A model generated the notes under the pieces. It was not told the origin of the DNA and ran no database searches. It saw only the letters and a program-made list of their open reading frames with translations. A DNA stretch of 64,000 nt from Ascochyta rabiei. Its lineage: Eukaryota > Ascomycota > Dothideomycetes > Pleosporales > Didymellaceae. Shown piece by piece: positions 12,171 to 22,403 of the stretch (its first letter is position 1; each line of letters begins with the position of its first letter). The stretch is taken from positions 2,403,501 through 2,467,500 of the forward strand of contig NC_082408.1 of assembly GCF_004011695.2 (NCBI RefSeq). Direction: 5' to 3'. Both the position numbers and the translations under genes were made by a program.

Positions 12171-12219
12171 AGCAGATCTCGAGCAGATCTCGAGCAGATC
12201 ACGAGCAGATCACGAGCAG
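12171..12219. repeat. 11-bp tandem repeat (x4) just upstream of a start codon
   Basis: Four head-to-tail units AGCAGATCTCG / AGCAGATCACG: the first two are of CTCG type and the last two of CACG type. The array ends two bases before the ATG at 12222 of the MADS-like gene, so it forms most of the immediate 5' leader. Each unit contains GATC. Confidence 0.85.
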
Positions 12220-12221
12220 CC

Positions 12222-12693
12222 ATGGTCCAGCGTTCTACCAGGAGCCGCAACAGGCAGCTGCGGAAACGGCTGTCTGCCATAGAGAACAAGCTGCACCAGT
12301 ACGGCGAGCTCGGGGCAGAGGTGGCGCTAGTGATCCGCTTTCCCAGCAAGGAGTCTGGCTACTCTTACGTGACCTCAGGAGACTTTCTGGAGCGCATCTA
12401 CGATATTGTGCGTCGGGCGAAGCCTGTTGCACCTGCTTTCCACGCTGACAGTCTCTCTCTAGCGGTCGCACGTCAAGACCACGAACAGATCAGCAGAAGA
12501 TGTAAGGGCTCGCAATTCAGCAAAGGCCGTTGAGCCCGCCAGAACTGCGTCGGAGATGACGCCTGACCCGGAGGCAGACGCAGCAGGCACACCGCAAAGA
12601 GAAGATGGGGCGCAGTCGGCTCGCAGAGATCGCTTCTTTCCAGAACCGCCCCTCTTCGACCTTGCGCTGTGTCGGATGGTACAGGAGAACTGA
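12222..12693 (+). CDS. Small MADS-box-like protein, two exons
   Basis: Exon 1 is 12222-12407 and exon 2 is 12463-12693, separated by a 55-nt intron at 12408-12462. The intron has donor GTGCGT, branch-like GCTGAC and a pyrimidine-rich acceptor CTCTCTAG, in phase 0. The ATG sits in a strong context (GCAGCCATGG). The 138-residue product starts with a basic segment (RSTRSRNRQLRKRLSAIENK) followed by GAEVALVIRF and YSYVTSGDFL. This resembles the first half of a fungal MADS DNA-binding domain (basic helix, then A-V-A-L-I-I strand and a short hairpin). The rest is acidic/polar and ends DLALCRMVQEN. It is shorter than classical MADS regulators and lacks a recognisable MEF2/SAM extension. Expected role is sequence-specific DNA binding in the nucleus; this is inference from a distant resemblance. 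Confidence 0.65.
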
Positions 12694-13615
12694 GCCAGGC
12701 TGGACTGGACGAGACTGAAGTGAATTGAATACTGCACAACTGATCGTGCGAGATTCTGCCTAGTTGCTGCCAATACAAGACAGTGTGCAGCAGCTGTTGC
12801 GGTCGTCCCTGGTGTTCGTGTCCTCTGTGTCCTCAGACACATGCTCTATCTGCTGCTGTTTTGATGATCCTGTACCTTGTCATCAAGCTGGGCAACGCTT
12901 GCGGGACGCGTGAAGGAACCAAGCAATTTTAGATGGCTGTGGTATCTTCCTAAATACCTTGACCGTGCTCGCGGATCGCGGTCCTGATCGTAACGAGCAG
13001 TCGCTCATCCTTAAGTGTGAAAGACGGTGCCGTATTGGATGCTACAAGCTAGCTGCTGTACAGTAGGCAAGGTGTGTAGGGGCGATGTGAGAACTTGCCG
13101 GGCCAGAGTATCAAGTTCAGCGGCTAGGTGGCATCTTGTAGTGCATCTCGTAGCGTCGGGCGAAGGAGCAGCAAGACGTTGCTCTGATCTCACAAGGTGC
13201 ACATCCCCTGCGTCCATCGACCTGGCGCATTGGACTGTCTTTGAAACGCAGTACTGTACCGTACAGTCCTACACTGTACAGTACTGCAACAAGTTCCCTG
13301 TGATCTTCTGACAACACACCAGCGTAATCTCTGGCACAATACCAAGGGATGCCTCAATCCAGCTACAGTAACATCTTATTTACACGCCCACAACTCCAGC
13401 GTAACGTCTAGCTTTTGGTCGCGAGCACGACCCCGGCCAGCGTGATTTGACGATGCCGATGCCACACCTGAGCCGTCTTTGTAAGTGGCGGAAGGCCTTC
13501 AGCTTGGCATGCAAGACCTGTAAAGGCATCATTGCCCATGCTGCGTACTGTCCATCATACAGCGACGGCATCTGGTCGGTGGTCTTTCGTCCTGCTTTGC
13601 TGGCCGCCCGCCGTC
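12694..13615. other. Intergenic, no convincing gene
   Basis: Normal-composition DNA with short overlapping ORFs on both strands. No motif was recognised. A run of GTACAGTACTG-type palindromic words sits near 13248-13285 (for example TACTGTACCGTACAG). Confidence 0.4.
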
Positions 13616-14559
13616 ATGAGCAAACGCAAGCGCCAACAACATGCTACCACACCACCAAAGGCTGAGCACATCACGGATGAGATCTCAGGCGACACCGTAC
13701 ACGTCTGGGTGGGCAAAGAGAGCGCCTGCTTTAAGGCTTCCAAAAGCGTACTTGAGCAGGTGCTGTGGTTCCAGACGTTCGTTTTGCAGGACTGGCCTGC
13801 GACCGTGTACAGCTTACCAGAAGACAATCCCAGACTGATGCGAATTGTTCTTAACGTGCTCCATCACAAGCTCTTGCGCATTCCCCCAACGACGTCCGTC
13901 TCACAGCTGTTCAAGCTGGCCACGCTCTGCGAGAAGTACGGCCTCGCGCAGCTGCTTGTTCCCCACGTAGAGACGCGCAGGTGGATCGATCAGCTCTGGC
14001 AAGCGGACAGGCCTGTGCACGCGGACTGGTAGATGTAGGTGTGAATTCTTGAAGCCTTCTACGGCAGCAAGGACGTGTGCCCCTAGCTTGCCCGCACGCT
14101 CGACGTAATCGCTAGCAACATAAGCGAAGTGGACGGCAAATAGGTGTTCCAGAGCTCAGACAAGGAGTGCCTTGTGTTGGCTATAGAACACTAAGTCAGG
14201 TTAAGCAGCACACTTGCTAGTAAGCTGTTCGCTGGTGCATGCTGAGCGTTAGACTGACACAACCGCAGCGCATCTGCAAGCGCGGCGCCACAAGCTCTAG
14301 GAAACCTTTCAACTTGGCTGCAAAGAGCTGCAGCAGATCTGGCTCGAGCAGCAAGACCCTAGCTTTCGCAACATTAGACTTATAGCAAAGTTGCTCCAGT
14401 CTAACGCCCCAGAGGATCTGCCCTCCAACGCATCTTTAGCTGCGCAGCTGAGCTGCGTCTAGTAAAAGCTGCTCACGCTATACCAAGTCTTCGGCGAGCA
14501 CCTAGTAAAGCAGCTGGTGTCCGAGCATCTACGCCGCATGAAGCCACAGAAGCAATGAT
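13616..14559 (+). pseudogene. BTB/POZ-domain protein, RIP-interrupted
   Basis: From the ATG at 13616 (MSKRKRQQ) the frame stays open to a TAG at 14030. It contains the core of a fungal BTB domain: DTVHVWVGKESACFKASKSV, then LPEDNPRLMRIVLNVLHHK and LFKLATLCEKYGLAQLL. This is the usual order in which the domain's strand/helix core leads to the LATLADKY-like helix. After 14032 the same frame continues as protein (ILEAFYGSKDVCP, LARTLDVIASNISEVDGK) through several TAG/TAA/TGA stops. From about 14250 a shifted frame ends with QLVSEHLRRMKPQKQ near 14557. Intact family members of about 300 residues act as substrate adaptors for ubiquitin ligases or in chromatin. Here only the N-terminal domain could be made. 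Confidence 0.65.
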
Positions 14560-15031
14560 ACTGGTATGGAATCTGGGCTGTGACAGTCGCGTAGGTTCGC
14601 AGTGTAGGCTGCTGGTCTTGCCAAGAACTGCTTCATCGGCCGACTGTCGATGCCTAGCACTGAGCTGTGGGCGTCGTTAGCACTGTCTGGTTGATTAAAG
14701 TTAGCTGTTCGTAGCCATCCCTCTTGTCGGGGTATCTCAATACATCGCTGTGTATGTTCGTCTGCCGCTAAAACCCGATCTATCAGATGACGGAACCGAG
14801 CACCACGACAGGCAGTATGGCCAGGTTCCGGTCTCCAGATCAAACAGGGTGTCTATATGGACCTACAAATTGTGCTTGTGCTTGTGGCCTACTAGTGTAT
14901 GCGTATGTGTTTGCGTAAGTGTGTCGCACCTGGGCCACGATGAGCTGCTGTAGGACTTGTTTAGGTCCCATGCTCTGTACCCATATAAGCAGTGGTCTTT
15001 CATCTATAACGAATCAATGTTTTGCAGAGAG
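14560..15031. other. Intergenic upstream of the cyclin gene
   Basis: No gene called. A 104-codon minus ORF (14529-14843) has no recognisable motif. A (TGTGTTTGCGTAAGTGTG)-like GT-rich patch lies near 14895-14930. The segment likely includes the cyclin gene's promoter; TTTTGCAG at 15020-15027 just before the ATG could also be a splice acceptor of an unseen upstream exon. Confidence 0.35.
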
Positions 15032-15894
15032 ATGGCCGAGGTCGAGGGACTTGTGCAGGTATGATTCAGCCTCCACGCATGATGTTCACTCTCACCGTTG
15101 CACAGGAACGTCTCCCACTGCCGATCAAGACGCGAAACTTACATTATCGCGAAACGGCCGTGACTCATATCCTGAAAGAGCTTGCAGATGGAGATATCTC
15201 AGTACAGACCTGCTTTCTTGCAGTCCACCTCCTTGACCGTGTACTTGGAGAGCGGTCAGTGAAACCCGGGAACATTGGATTGGTGGTGGCCGTCCTCATC
15301 ATGATGGCAGCCGCTTACGAACAAGACACCCGGGGCCGTAAAATTGTAGCCTTCTGGTCGGATAAGTTAGAACTCTTCCGGCGTAAGGAGGTGGAGGTAC
15401 TCCAAGTTCTGAAGCATGAGATTGGCTGGCCAAGTCCTCTGTTCTTCTTGCACGAGCTTTTGAACAAGCTGACCAGCATGCCTATCGTCCTGGATGGCTC
15501 GTTGCCAAGCTCCGCGGAAGTCACAGACTTTATCCTGAAGGCGTCACTGCTTAATATCAGTCTGGTACAGCAGCCACCTAGCGCTGTAGCAGCAGCGGCT
15601 TACTGTCTGGCCGTCTCGATGGCCGAAGAAGCACCGTGGGTTCGTCGTTCTACTATCTCACACCACACGCAGTATCGCTGACCCAACAAGACTACACAGT
15701 TGGATCAGGCGTCTCGATATTCGTTCGAAGAGTTCTATCCAGTCATGCGTTCCATGTGCCGCTTTCATACAGAAGCAAAAGCACGCTTTGTCGCTATAGA
15801 CAACAGCTCTAGAGGGATCGCGGACTTCGTGACTGCTAAGATTGCGGCAGGATTCGTAGTAACAAGACGATACACCTTCGGCAACACATCTTGA
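15032..15894 (+). CDS. Cyclin-fold protein (divergent), three exons
   Basis: Proposed exons are 15032-15058, 15106-15639 and 15700-15894, with introns of 47 nt (GTATGA...CACAG) and 60 nt (GTTCGT...CTGACC...ACACAG), both phase 0, giving 251 residues. The protein matches a B-type-like cyclin box: HYRETAVTHILKELADGD, then VQTCFLAVHLLDRVLG (the LAV..lDR helix), AVLIMMAAAYEQ (the usual AAKYEE region) and EVEVLQVLKHEIGWPSP..FL. A second fold follows: FILKASLLNIS, then after the last intron YSFEEFYPVMRSM. The N-terminus is very short; regular mitotic cyclins have about 150-250 residues before the box, including a destruction box, and these are absent. It may be a truncated duplicate or a specialised small cyclin. 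Both introns splice in frame and no internal stop remains, which argues for function. Confidence 0.7.
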
Positions 15895-16117
15895 GACATG
15901 ACATAGGCCTGACTTCTATGGCTTCTAGCGCTACTACAATCGAGACCTTTTTTTTTCATCCTGTAATCATCAACGATGTGAATTGTACCAGTGCTACCCT
16001 GATCTGACATCTTGCGCCTGACCTGCGACACTGACCGTGGCCGTATCGCGCGTCTGCAGCACCACCAGCATCCACGTCTTGATTCTTCGTGAGTGTGCGT
16101 GACGTCTTCGGGACAGT

Positions 16118-16583
16118 TCAGTCTTCGCCAGCGTTGCTGAACCCCAGATCGGAACCCAGGTCTATACGTGGAAGCAGACGGCTGCCAGCACCAACGTCCC
16201 AAGCCAACCCGCCAGTCTCTGCAGCTGACTTCTCTGAAGGGAGTCGAAAGTGCTTCTGTCTCTTGCGGCCCTGTTCGCTCCACAGAAAGTAACCGACAGG
16301 AAGGGTAAAGAAGCTAGAACCCACAGCGTGGTCAGTCTGCTTGTCTTTGAGTGGGTCGCACATAGTACTGACCTGTTTGCAGCATCTGCAATGCCAGCAA
16401 GCGCATTGTACCAGCCCAGCAAGGCAGAGATGAGACCAAACGCTCCTCCTGCGACGATGCAGTGTTTCTCGGGGCTCTTGTCGTCGTGCTGCAGGTACCC
16501 GATGCTCAGCAGGAGGAAGGCAAGATCGAGCGTGAAAAACAAAAGAAAGAAGGCAAAAGACGAACGCAGCGTACAGACAGAGC
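16118..16583 (-). pseudogene. GPR1/FUN34/YaaH (acetate transporter family), 3' exons only
   Basis: Minus-strand exons 16373-16583 and 16118-16313 are joined by a 59-nt intron (GTCAGT...TTCTAG) in phase 2. They encode the C-terminal half of an Ato/AcpA-type plasma-membrane protein: SSFAFFLLFFTLDLAFLLLS, GGAFGLISALLGWYNALAGI (last membrane helix), then across the splice ADAANSFFTLPVGYFLWSEQ, typical of this family's end. The residues after KRQKHF are not family-like. An acceptor TTTACAG precedes the first exon. Everything 5' of it is missing because RIP-mutated Pogo sequence begins within about 10 bp. Family members (about 270-290 residues, six membrane segments) carry acetate/ammonium-linked transport; this fragment lacks roughly the first half. 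Confidence 0.75.
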
Positions 16584-16589
16584 CTGTAA

Positions 16590-17220
16590 AGACTATCTAG
16601 CTATAAATAACCCCTATTATAAAGCCTGTCTTGTTAAAGTTATATATGTCTACATCTATAATACTATACTTTATCTTTATATTAGCTACTAGCTTAAACC
16701 AGAGTGTTATAACGCGTAGATCTTTGTTTAGGGCTTACTGTTAATTATATAGACAACTCCTTTAAAGCTTAATCTCTAAGTAACACATTCTAGAGTTGTC
16801 TACCTAGTGCTTGCTAACAGGCTTTCTACCACGCTCTGTAAGCAGATTATTTGCTATATCTTGCACTATAGCCTTTATAGCGCCTATTCCTTATTAATTA
16901 AGGTTAAGTATCTGTTAGACTAGCGCTTCCTCCTCTAGCTTGTCTAGCTTCTTTAATTTAGGCTTGCAATTGCGTTTTAGGAGGGCTCTAGCGCGTTGGT
17001 CTTGTAGGGTGCTTTAGGGAACGCTAAAGGCTATAATAACATGTCTTTTGCTCTTATTGCAATCTTTAATTGTAGCCTAGATAGTAAGCTGTAATACGCC
17101 TTTAGTTTAGGTTTATTACGCGTTGCGTTGTAGTAGCATTGTAGTATAAGTGTAAGAGTGTTTAAATTTTAGTAGGGTGGACAGGTCGCTTGGGTTGGAC
17201 GGGTTACTTGTGAACTACGT
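16590..17220 (-). mobile_element. Pogo/Fot1-like element, truncated (5' end with TIR)
   Basis: At 16606-16640 the minus strand reads FNKTGFIIG, the decayed NFDETGF box of Fot1/Pogo transposases. The upstream (higher-coordinate) part is a RIP-mutated transposase N-terminus. The right end is a terminal sequence whose minus strand starts ACGTAGTTCACAAGTAACC, followed on the plus strand by the target dinucleotide TA at 17221-17222. The left end is missing at the junction with the acetate-transporter fragment. Confidence 0.6.
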
Positions 17221-17222
17221 TA

Positions 17223-19834
17223 ACGTACCCCACAGGCGAAAGAATTAACAGGCGAGAGAATCACTTTTGCTAAGCCCCCACTAAAACTCACCCTATTATA
17301 GCCTAAAACACTACAAACTAGCGCTGTATAAGGTAAGACAAGCTGTAATATTACTTAGAGACTACTTCTATATTATTCTTACACGTTTACATATTATGTC
17401 TAGTCTTACTACACTATCTATAGCGCCTTTAGGTTAGCTTAGCCCTATTAGCGCGCACCTGCTTCTTTGCCTTCTTACTATTACTACACACTCTAAACTC
17501 TTTTAGAGCTGTTAATTGCTAGCCCTCTTTAACTACTAGAGTACCTTCTTTCTTAACCTACTTTCTTTTGTGTAATTTTTGTTGTATAGCTGCCTTATTA
17601 GCAGCTTAAAGCTTAGTAATCTCCTGTTATACTAACACTAGCTTATGCATAATTATAGCTGCCCCCTTTAAGACCTTCTTAAACGCTTTAACTATAGAGG
17701 TAGGCAAGCTATCTATATACCTCTAAATCCTTATCTTTATAAGCATTAATTATAACCTAAGTTTAAGGGTGTTACTTAGGGTTTGCAACTGCTAGGGCTT
17801 GTTATTAATAGGTAGTAGTAGTAATAGCGTGCGTAGCTTTACATTAAGGCTGCTTATAACCTGTTCTAGGTTAAACAGGACTAGTCTAGCGCCTTAGAAC
17901 CCTCCCTAGATGTTGCTAGGAGTAATTGCAGCGTTGTAGGCGCATATAAAGCATAGCAGGAACTTAGTCTTTATAATATAGTTAATCTAGTTATATATAA
18001 GTATTTTAGCTTAGCACCTATACGCCTTCTTTAAAGTAGTAAAACAACCTATATTAAGGGGCTGTGTAAGGTGTAATAAGTAAGTAGGTAAATAGAGAGT
18101 AATAATCTTGCTATCCTTACAGTACTGCTGGAATTTAAGAGAGTTGTAGCTCTTATAACTATTAATAATAAGCAAATAGTAGGTGCTAACAGTACGCTCC
18201 TTTGTATGCCTATTAAAGTGGTTTATCTAGTCTAGACTAAGCTTGTTAGTAGTCTAGCTGTTATTAGAGACTCTAATAACCTAGTCTTAAGGCAGATCCT
18301 CTTCTTTGTACTAGGCAGAGAGGTAGTAGTAGGCCTTAAAGATAAGAAAGGCAGGAATAGCCTATCCTTTAGCATTAATACCTACTATAGCTGTAGCCTA
18401 CTTCTAGTTTACGCTGGCAAATGGGTTAGGGTTGGGTTAGGGTTAGGTCGCGTCACGTGACAACCCCTACCTAACCCCAACCCTAACCCACGCTAACGCC
18501 TGCCAAGAGGGTTTGGGTTAGGTAGAGGTTGCACAGACCAGGGGTTGGGTAGGGGTTCAACACGTGACACAACCCAACCCTAACCTAACCCTAGCATTTA
18601 AGTGTCTTTACTGCGACAGGAGCAGCAGCCACAAAAAAGAGTAAGACCCTAGCGGTATTGCAATAATATGTAATAAATAGCTGTAATAAATAGCTGTAAT
18701 AATAACAGGCCTGCTTTTTACTATAATTATATCCTACAATATAATAAACGTGTTACCTAAATATATTTAAAGAAGATGTATGTTACAGGTATTTATACTG
18801 TTTAAACCCTAGTAAATCTATCTAATAGATTACTGTACCTTTTTAGTCTATGTAGCTTAGGTGGGTTTAAGCTAAGCCCTTATAATATAGATTAAGTTAA
18901 TATTAAAATATACGCTCTTATCTATTATAGTATAGTAGGGTACCCCTAACCTAACCTAAACCTAGGCAGACCTAACCCCAACCCACGCTAGTGCTACCCC
19001 AACCTAACCCCTACCTGCACTAGGGCAACCCCTACCTAACCACAGCCCCTAGTCCGTGCGACCCAAACCCAACCACGACCCCTGGTCTGTACAACCCTGA
19101 CCTAACCCCAACCCCTATGTAGGGTACCCCGAACCCATTTGCCAGCGTATTCTAGTTACCTAGTTAGACAGCCTTTAGCTAACCTTGTTGTTCTAAAGTT
19201 ATAACAACTACTCCTAGGGAAATCTAGCCTATTATAAAGCCTGTCTTATTAAAGTTATATATGTCTTTATCCTAGATGCTATACTTAGCTTTAACATTAG
19301 CTACTAGGCTAAACTAGCCCTGTAGAACCTTAGGATCCTTATAGAGAGCTCTCTTATAGTTATACTTACAATTAAACTTAACTTTAAGCTCTAGGTGTTA
19401 CTTAACAAACATACTAGGCTAGTTTGTGCTAATAGGGCCTAGATTATGCTTAGCGCGTAAAGAATTAGCTATAGTAGCTATATCTAAGAGCTAAAGGGAA
19501 AATCCTTACACGTCTAGCTTAAGGACATATTTAATAATTACCTTCTTCTTATTATTATCTAGCTTCTGTAAGTTAGCTATAGAATTAGCGTATAAAGGTT
19601 ATCCTATATATTACTTACTTAGTGTAGCTTAAGGAACTCTGTAGATAGCTGCAGCGCGTTACTAAGAGAGAGTTACGTCTTATTTAAGAGCCTAGAGCGC
19701 AAGCTGTATCTAAGCTTCTTTTAACGCATCTAAATAGTGTTATTAAGAAGGCATTAGTATGTGAAGGGTGGTTTAGTGGGGGCTTGGCAAAAGTGATTCT
19801 CTTGCCTGTTGATTCTTTCGCCTGTAGGGTACGT
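17223..19834 (-). mobile_element. Pogo/Fot1-like transposon with nested MITE
   Basis: Bounded by TA dinucleotides (17221-17222 and 19835-19836) and by long inverted repeats of about 60 bp starting ACGTACCCCACAGGCGAA. The right end reads TTCGCCTGTAGGGTACGT. Without the 740-bp MITE and its 8-bp duplication the element is about 1.86 kb, matching the copies at 55655, 57577 and 59459. Its minus strand carries a RIP-ruined DDE transposase of Fot1/Pogo type. The TIR is closest to that of the element at 59459-61322 (shared CACTTTTGC and AAGCCCCCAC). Confidence 0.85.
18410..19149. mobile_element. hAT-like MITE, copy 2 (740 bp)
   Basis: TIRs TACGCTGGCAAATGGGTT and AACCCATTTGCCAGCGTA, flanked by an exact 8-bp duplication TTCTAGTT (18402-18409 and 19150-19157). 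Colinear with copy 1, but it has an extra segment of roughly 100 bp near 18780-18890 and lacks about 70 bp that copy 1 has near 8705-8775. Where copy 1 has GGGTTGGGG, this copy often has GGGTTAGGG, so it reads as near-perfect telomeric TTAGGG runs. Confidence 0.85.
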
Positions 19835-20126
19835 TATTTGTAATAAAGTAATAGCTGTGTAGTAATTGCTAGGCAATAGGTATAGCTAGGAGTTCTCTGT
19901 TGCCTTTAACCAGTCTAAATCTTTAGACGCACGGGCCATTGCAGAGATTTCATCTCAACTAAGACCAGATAACCACTCTGTTCAGCTTACAATAGCCAGC
20001 GCGCCTGTTCCAGCGCCTGCACTACAAAACAGACGCTGGAAATAGATGTTAGGAAGGCATGTTCGTAATATTGGGATGAAAAATCAATAGAAATCGACCT
20101 TTCTCTAACTATGAAAAGTTGGTGTT
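19835..20126. repeat. Left arm of a ~300-bp dispersed inverted repeat
   Basis: This segment is the reverse complement of 61593-61894, sharing for example GTCGATTTC, TTTTTCATCCCAATATTAC and CCAGCGTCTGTTTTGTAGTG. The right copy is more heavily RIP-mutated. The left copy ends exactly at the TA where the Pogo element is inserted. The right copy continues past the equivalent TA (ACAAATACCCCC), so it looks like an unoccupied version of the same site. No protein recognised. Confidence 0.75.
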
Positions 20127-20677
20127 TGGTGTTCCAAAGCGGTCTAACTCGTGAGAACAATGAAAATAGTGAATAATTAGCAATGGTTTCATGCCCTCGC
20201 TATAGCACAGTTTAGGCTCAGTCACAACAAACCAATAATGCGCGAAGCAGATCCAGAACCGGGGATAAGAGCTGCCATTAGCTAGACGAATATTGGCAGC
20301 CTCAGCTTTCAGCCACAGTGCGCAGCAGGTTGTAGACATTTAGCACGCTACGACCGCCAAATGTCGTTTACCTAAGACGCACGGCCGGTCAGATGCGCTT
20401 TAACGATCTTGCCGCCAGCGTGGAGAAACTGCCAGGATGCACACTTCTCACCTTAACTTGACCTTCTGAGATTGCAGTTGTGAGCTTTGCCATTTCGGCT
20501 TCTCCCTTGGCCCACTGGGCGCTTAGTGAAGACTAGTTGTTGCAAATTGACAGGGGGTGTCAGCCTGACAGAACAAGCAACAGTATACTTAAAAATACAG
20601 GTTTCAGCATCAGAGCGTGATCAAATGGAAGAACGAGAGGTACCGAGTGGATGCTCGCTAGATCTGTAGATTTACAG
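20127..20677. other. Intergenic, no gene called
   Basis: Normal-composition DNA. A 76-codon minus ORF (20109-20339) starts inside the dispersed repeat and has no recognisable motif. A possible upstream exon of the next gene lies around 20595-20677 between ACAG acceptors, unproven. Confidence 0.35.
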
Positions 20678-21276
20678 GTGTAGCAAGAGCATTCCAAGCA
20701 CCTGAAGAGAAAAGTGACCTAGCACACTTGTGCGTCTCGGCACGCTTGGGTCAACATTACAACAACGCCCCCAACGACCCTGTCTCCAGCTCCGCCTCTG
20801 GCTCTGAATATGATCCAAACGCGTCCAACACGTCAGATTAGCCCTTCATCGATGACGAGGAGCTCGACATTATCAGGTCGGATTGCAGTGACAGCGTCTG
20901 CTTGGAGGCCGGCAGCGTGTACTGCTCTCACGCTGACGGCCTGGACTTGTCGGGTGGCGACTTGTTGCAGCAGCAGTACCGGTGTGCCTCAGTGGACGGT
21001 AGTGGAACCCGGGCAGGCTATCACTCTGCCTCTGTCTCCGTAACCTACATTCCCGTGCGATGAGGCTGTATGTCAGCGCCGCTAAGTGAGTAGAACGGGG
21101 TAGGAGGCAACGATTGCAATTACGTAGAAAGCAACAATGAGTTCGACTTGCACGTTCGCCAATCCACGCGTGCTACGAAACGCAAAAGTGATAAACTCAC
21201 TCAGGTTGGACAGCAGAGATGCCTCAAGACGCAGCAAAGTCGTGACTGGCTCAACGACTGGTCATCGGGCCAATAG
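20678..21276 (+). pseudogene. Acidic hypothetical protein segment with one TAG
   Basis: After an acceptor-like TTTACAG at 20671-20677 a frame reads VARAFQAPEEKSDLAHLCVS and NNAPNDPVSSSASGSEYDPN. A TAG follows at 20839-20841, then FIDDEELDIIRSDCSDSVCL and GGDLLQQQYRCASVDGSG, ending YIP. A short 39-nt intron (21055-21093, GTGCGA...GTGAGTAG) would join it in frame to NGVGGNDCNYVESNNEFDLH and a basic tail (STRATKRKSDK) ending at the stop at 21274-21276. The segment is Ser/Asp/Glu-rich and looks like a disordered regulatory region. No family recognised. The TAG fits RIP of CAG or TGG. Confidence 0.4.
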
Positions 21277-22403
21277 CACAGGCGAAGACCGGAAGAATCG
21301 AGAGACCAGTTACCTGTAATTTACCGCTGCTGACGCTAGACCTATGGCTGCGCGGCTGTGTGGCTGTACGGTGCTCTTGCCAAGCGTTCCATGACACCCG
21401 GCTCGGATTAGGAGCAGGGCCAGGTTTGAAGGCCCACCCAGTATCGAAACCGCAACTGTAACCAGCTTCCGATACGGTCATCGTGCAACTTCAAGATAAG
21501 GCGCAACGCGCGACTATAGCTAACGCGAAAGCTTGCATGCCGTAGTAATATTTCATCGCGCCGCTCTACAACTCCGCAGACCCGCCGTTGATCCCTCGTC
21601 CGACCCATGACGCTCTAGTCTTCTCAAGCACGTCGCGACCGATACATATATCAAGCAGCAGTCGGATATAGCTTTAGTTCGAAGAAGAACATTATGAGTT
21701 AGGTGGCGTGCAAAGATTAGAGGGCAGGTTTTACACAGCGGGCATAACAGGAGACAGACTAGCTGGCATAATACAGAATACCAAGATCTAAGTCTAGGCT
21801 TTCGCAGGCGGAGTACAAAGGCAAGAAGGGTCTGCATATCTTGGAGGTGCAGCTGTCGCATGGCTGTACGACGAGCGGCTCGTAGCACGAGCACGGCGAT
21901 TTAATTTGATCCCTCAGAATGATAAGGAGTTCGGGCCGTCAACGCTCATAAGCGCTGGATAAGGATAGAGCAGAGATCTGATAGTAGCTTTGCTTGGTGA
22001 GGTATTGCGCTACATAAGGCTGCATACTGTCCTGTCATCGACAATAGCTTTTGTATCTCTTGGCGATACCATCCAGTGCGGACGTTGATGGCAAGGTCAT
22101 GGCCGGTGCGGCTCGGCCGCACTCCCTGCTTGCAGTGGCAAAGTGTAGAGAGCTTTGTGAGTACCGCCACCTTTCCTGCCGCCGAGGCTCACTCAGAAAA
22201 TTTAACCGCGCCTCAGCTGAACCTTTCTCCAGACCGCCCTGGCGACACAGCGGGGAACTTGGCAGGCGCGGATGCACCGCCAACATCGTCAGCCTTGTCG
22301 AGCTGAAGACGGATTATCACACTCTCTCAAGCAGCTCCTTAGCCTTACTGAATCATAGGAATTACTATGGCATATACCTTATTCAAAGCTGGCTGCTTCG
22401 CTG
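21277..22403. other. Intergenic, short conflicting ORFs
   Basis: Several ORFs of 60-117 codons overlap on both strands (for example 21553-21894 minus and 22051-22404 plus). None shows a recognisable motif or clean splice structure. A plus segment around 22195-22300 (TAPQLNLSPDRPGDTAGNL) may be exonic. Confidence 0.3.

Noticed and set aside
16250..16600. 116-codon plus-strand ORF
   Set aside because: Opposite the acetate-transporter-family exons, which have family motifs and correct splice phases.
18410..18610. Interstitial telomere array or chromosome-end fusion
   Set aside because: The TTAGGG-like runs are bounded by a MITE TIR and an 8-bp target duplication, and the same structure occurs at 8502 in TTGGGG form, so it is transposon sequence.
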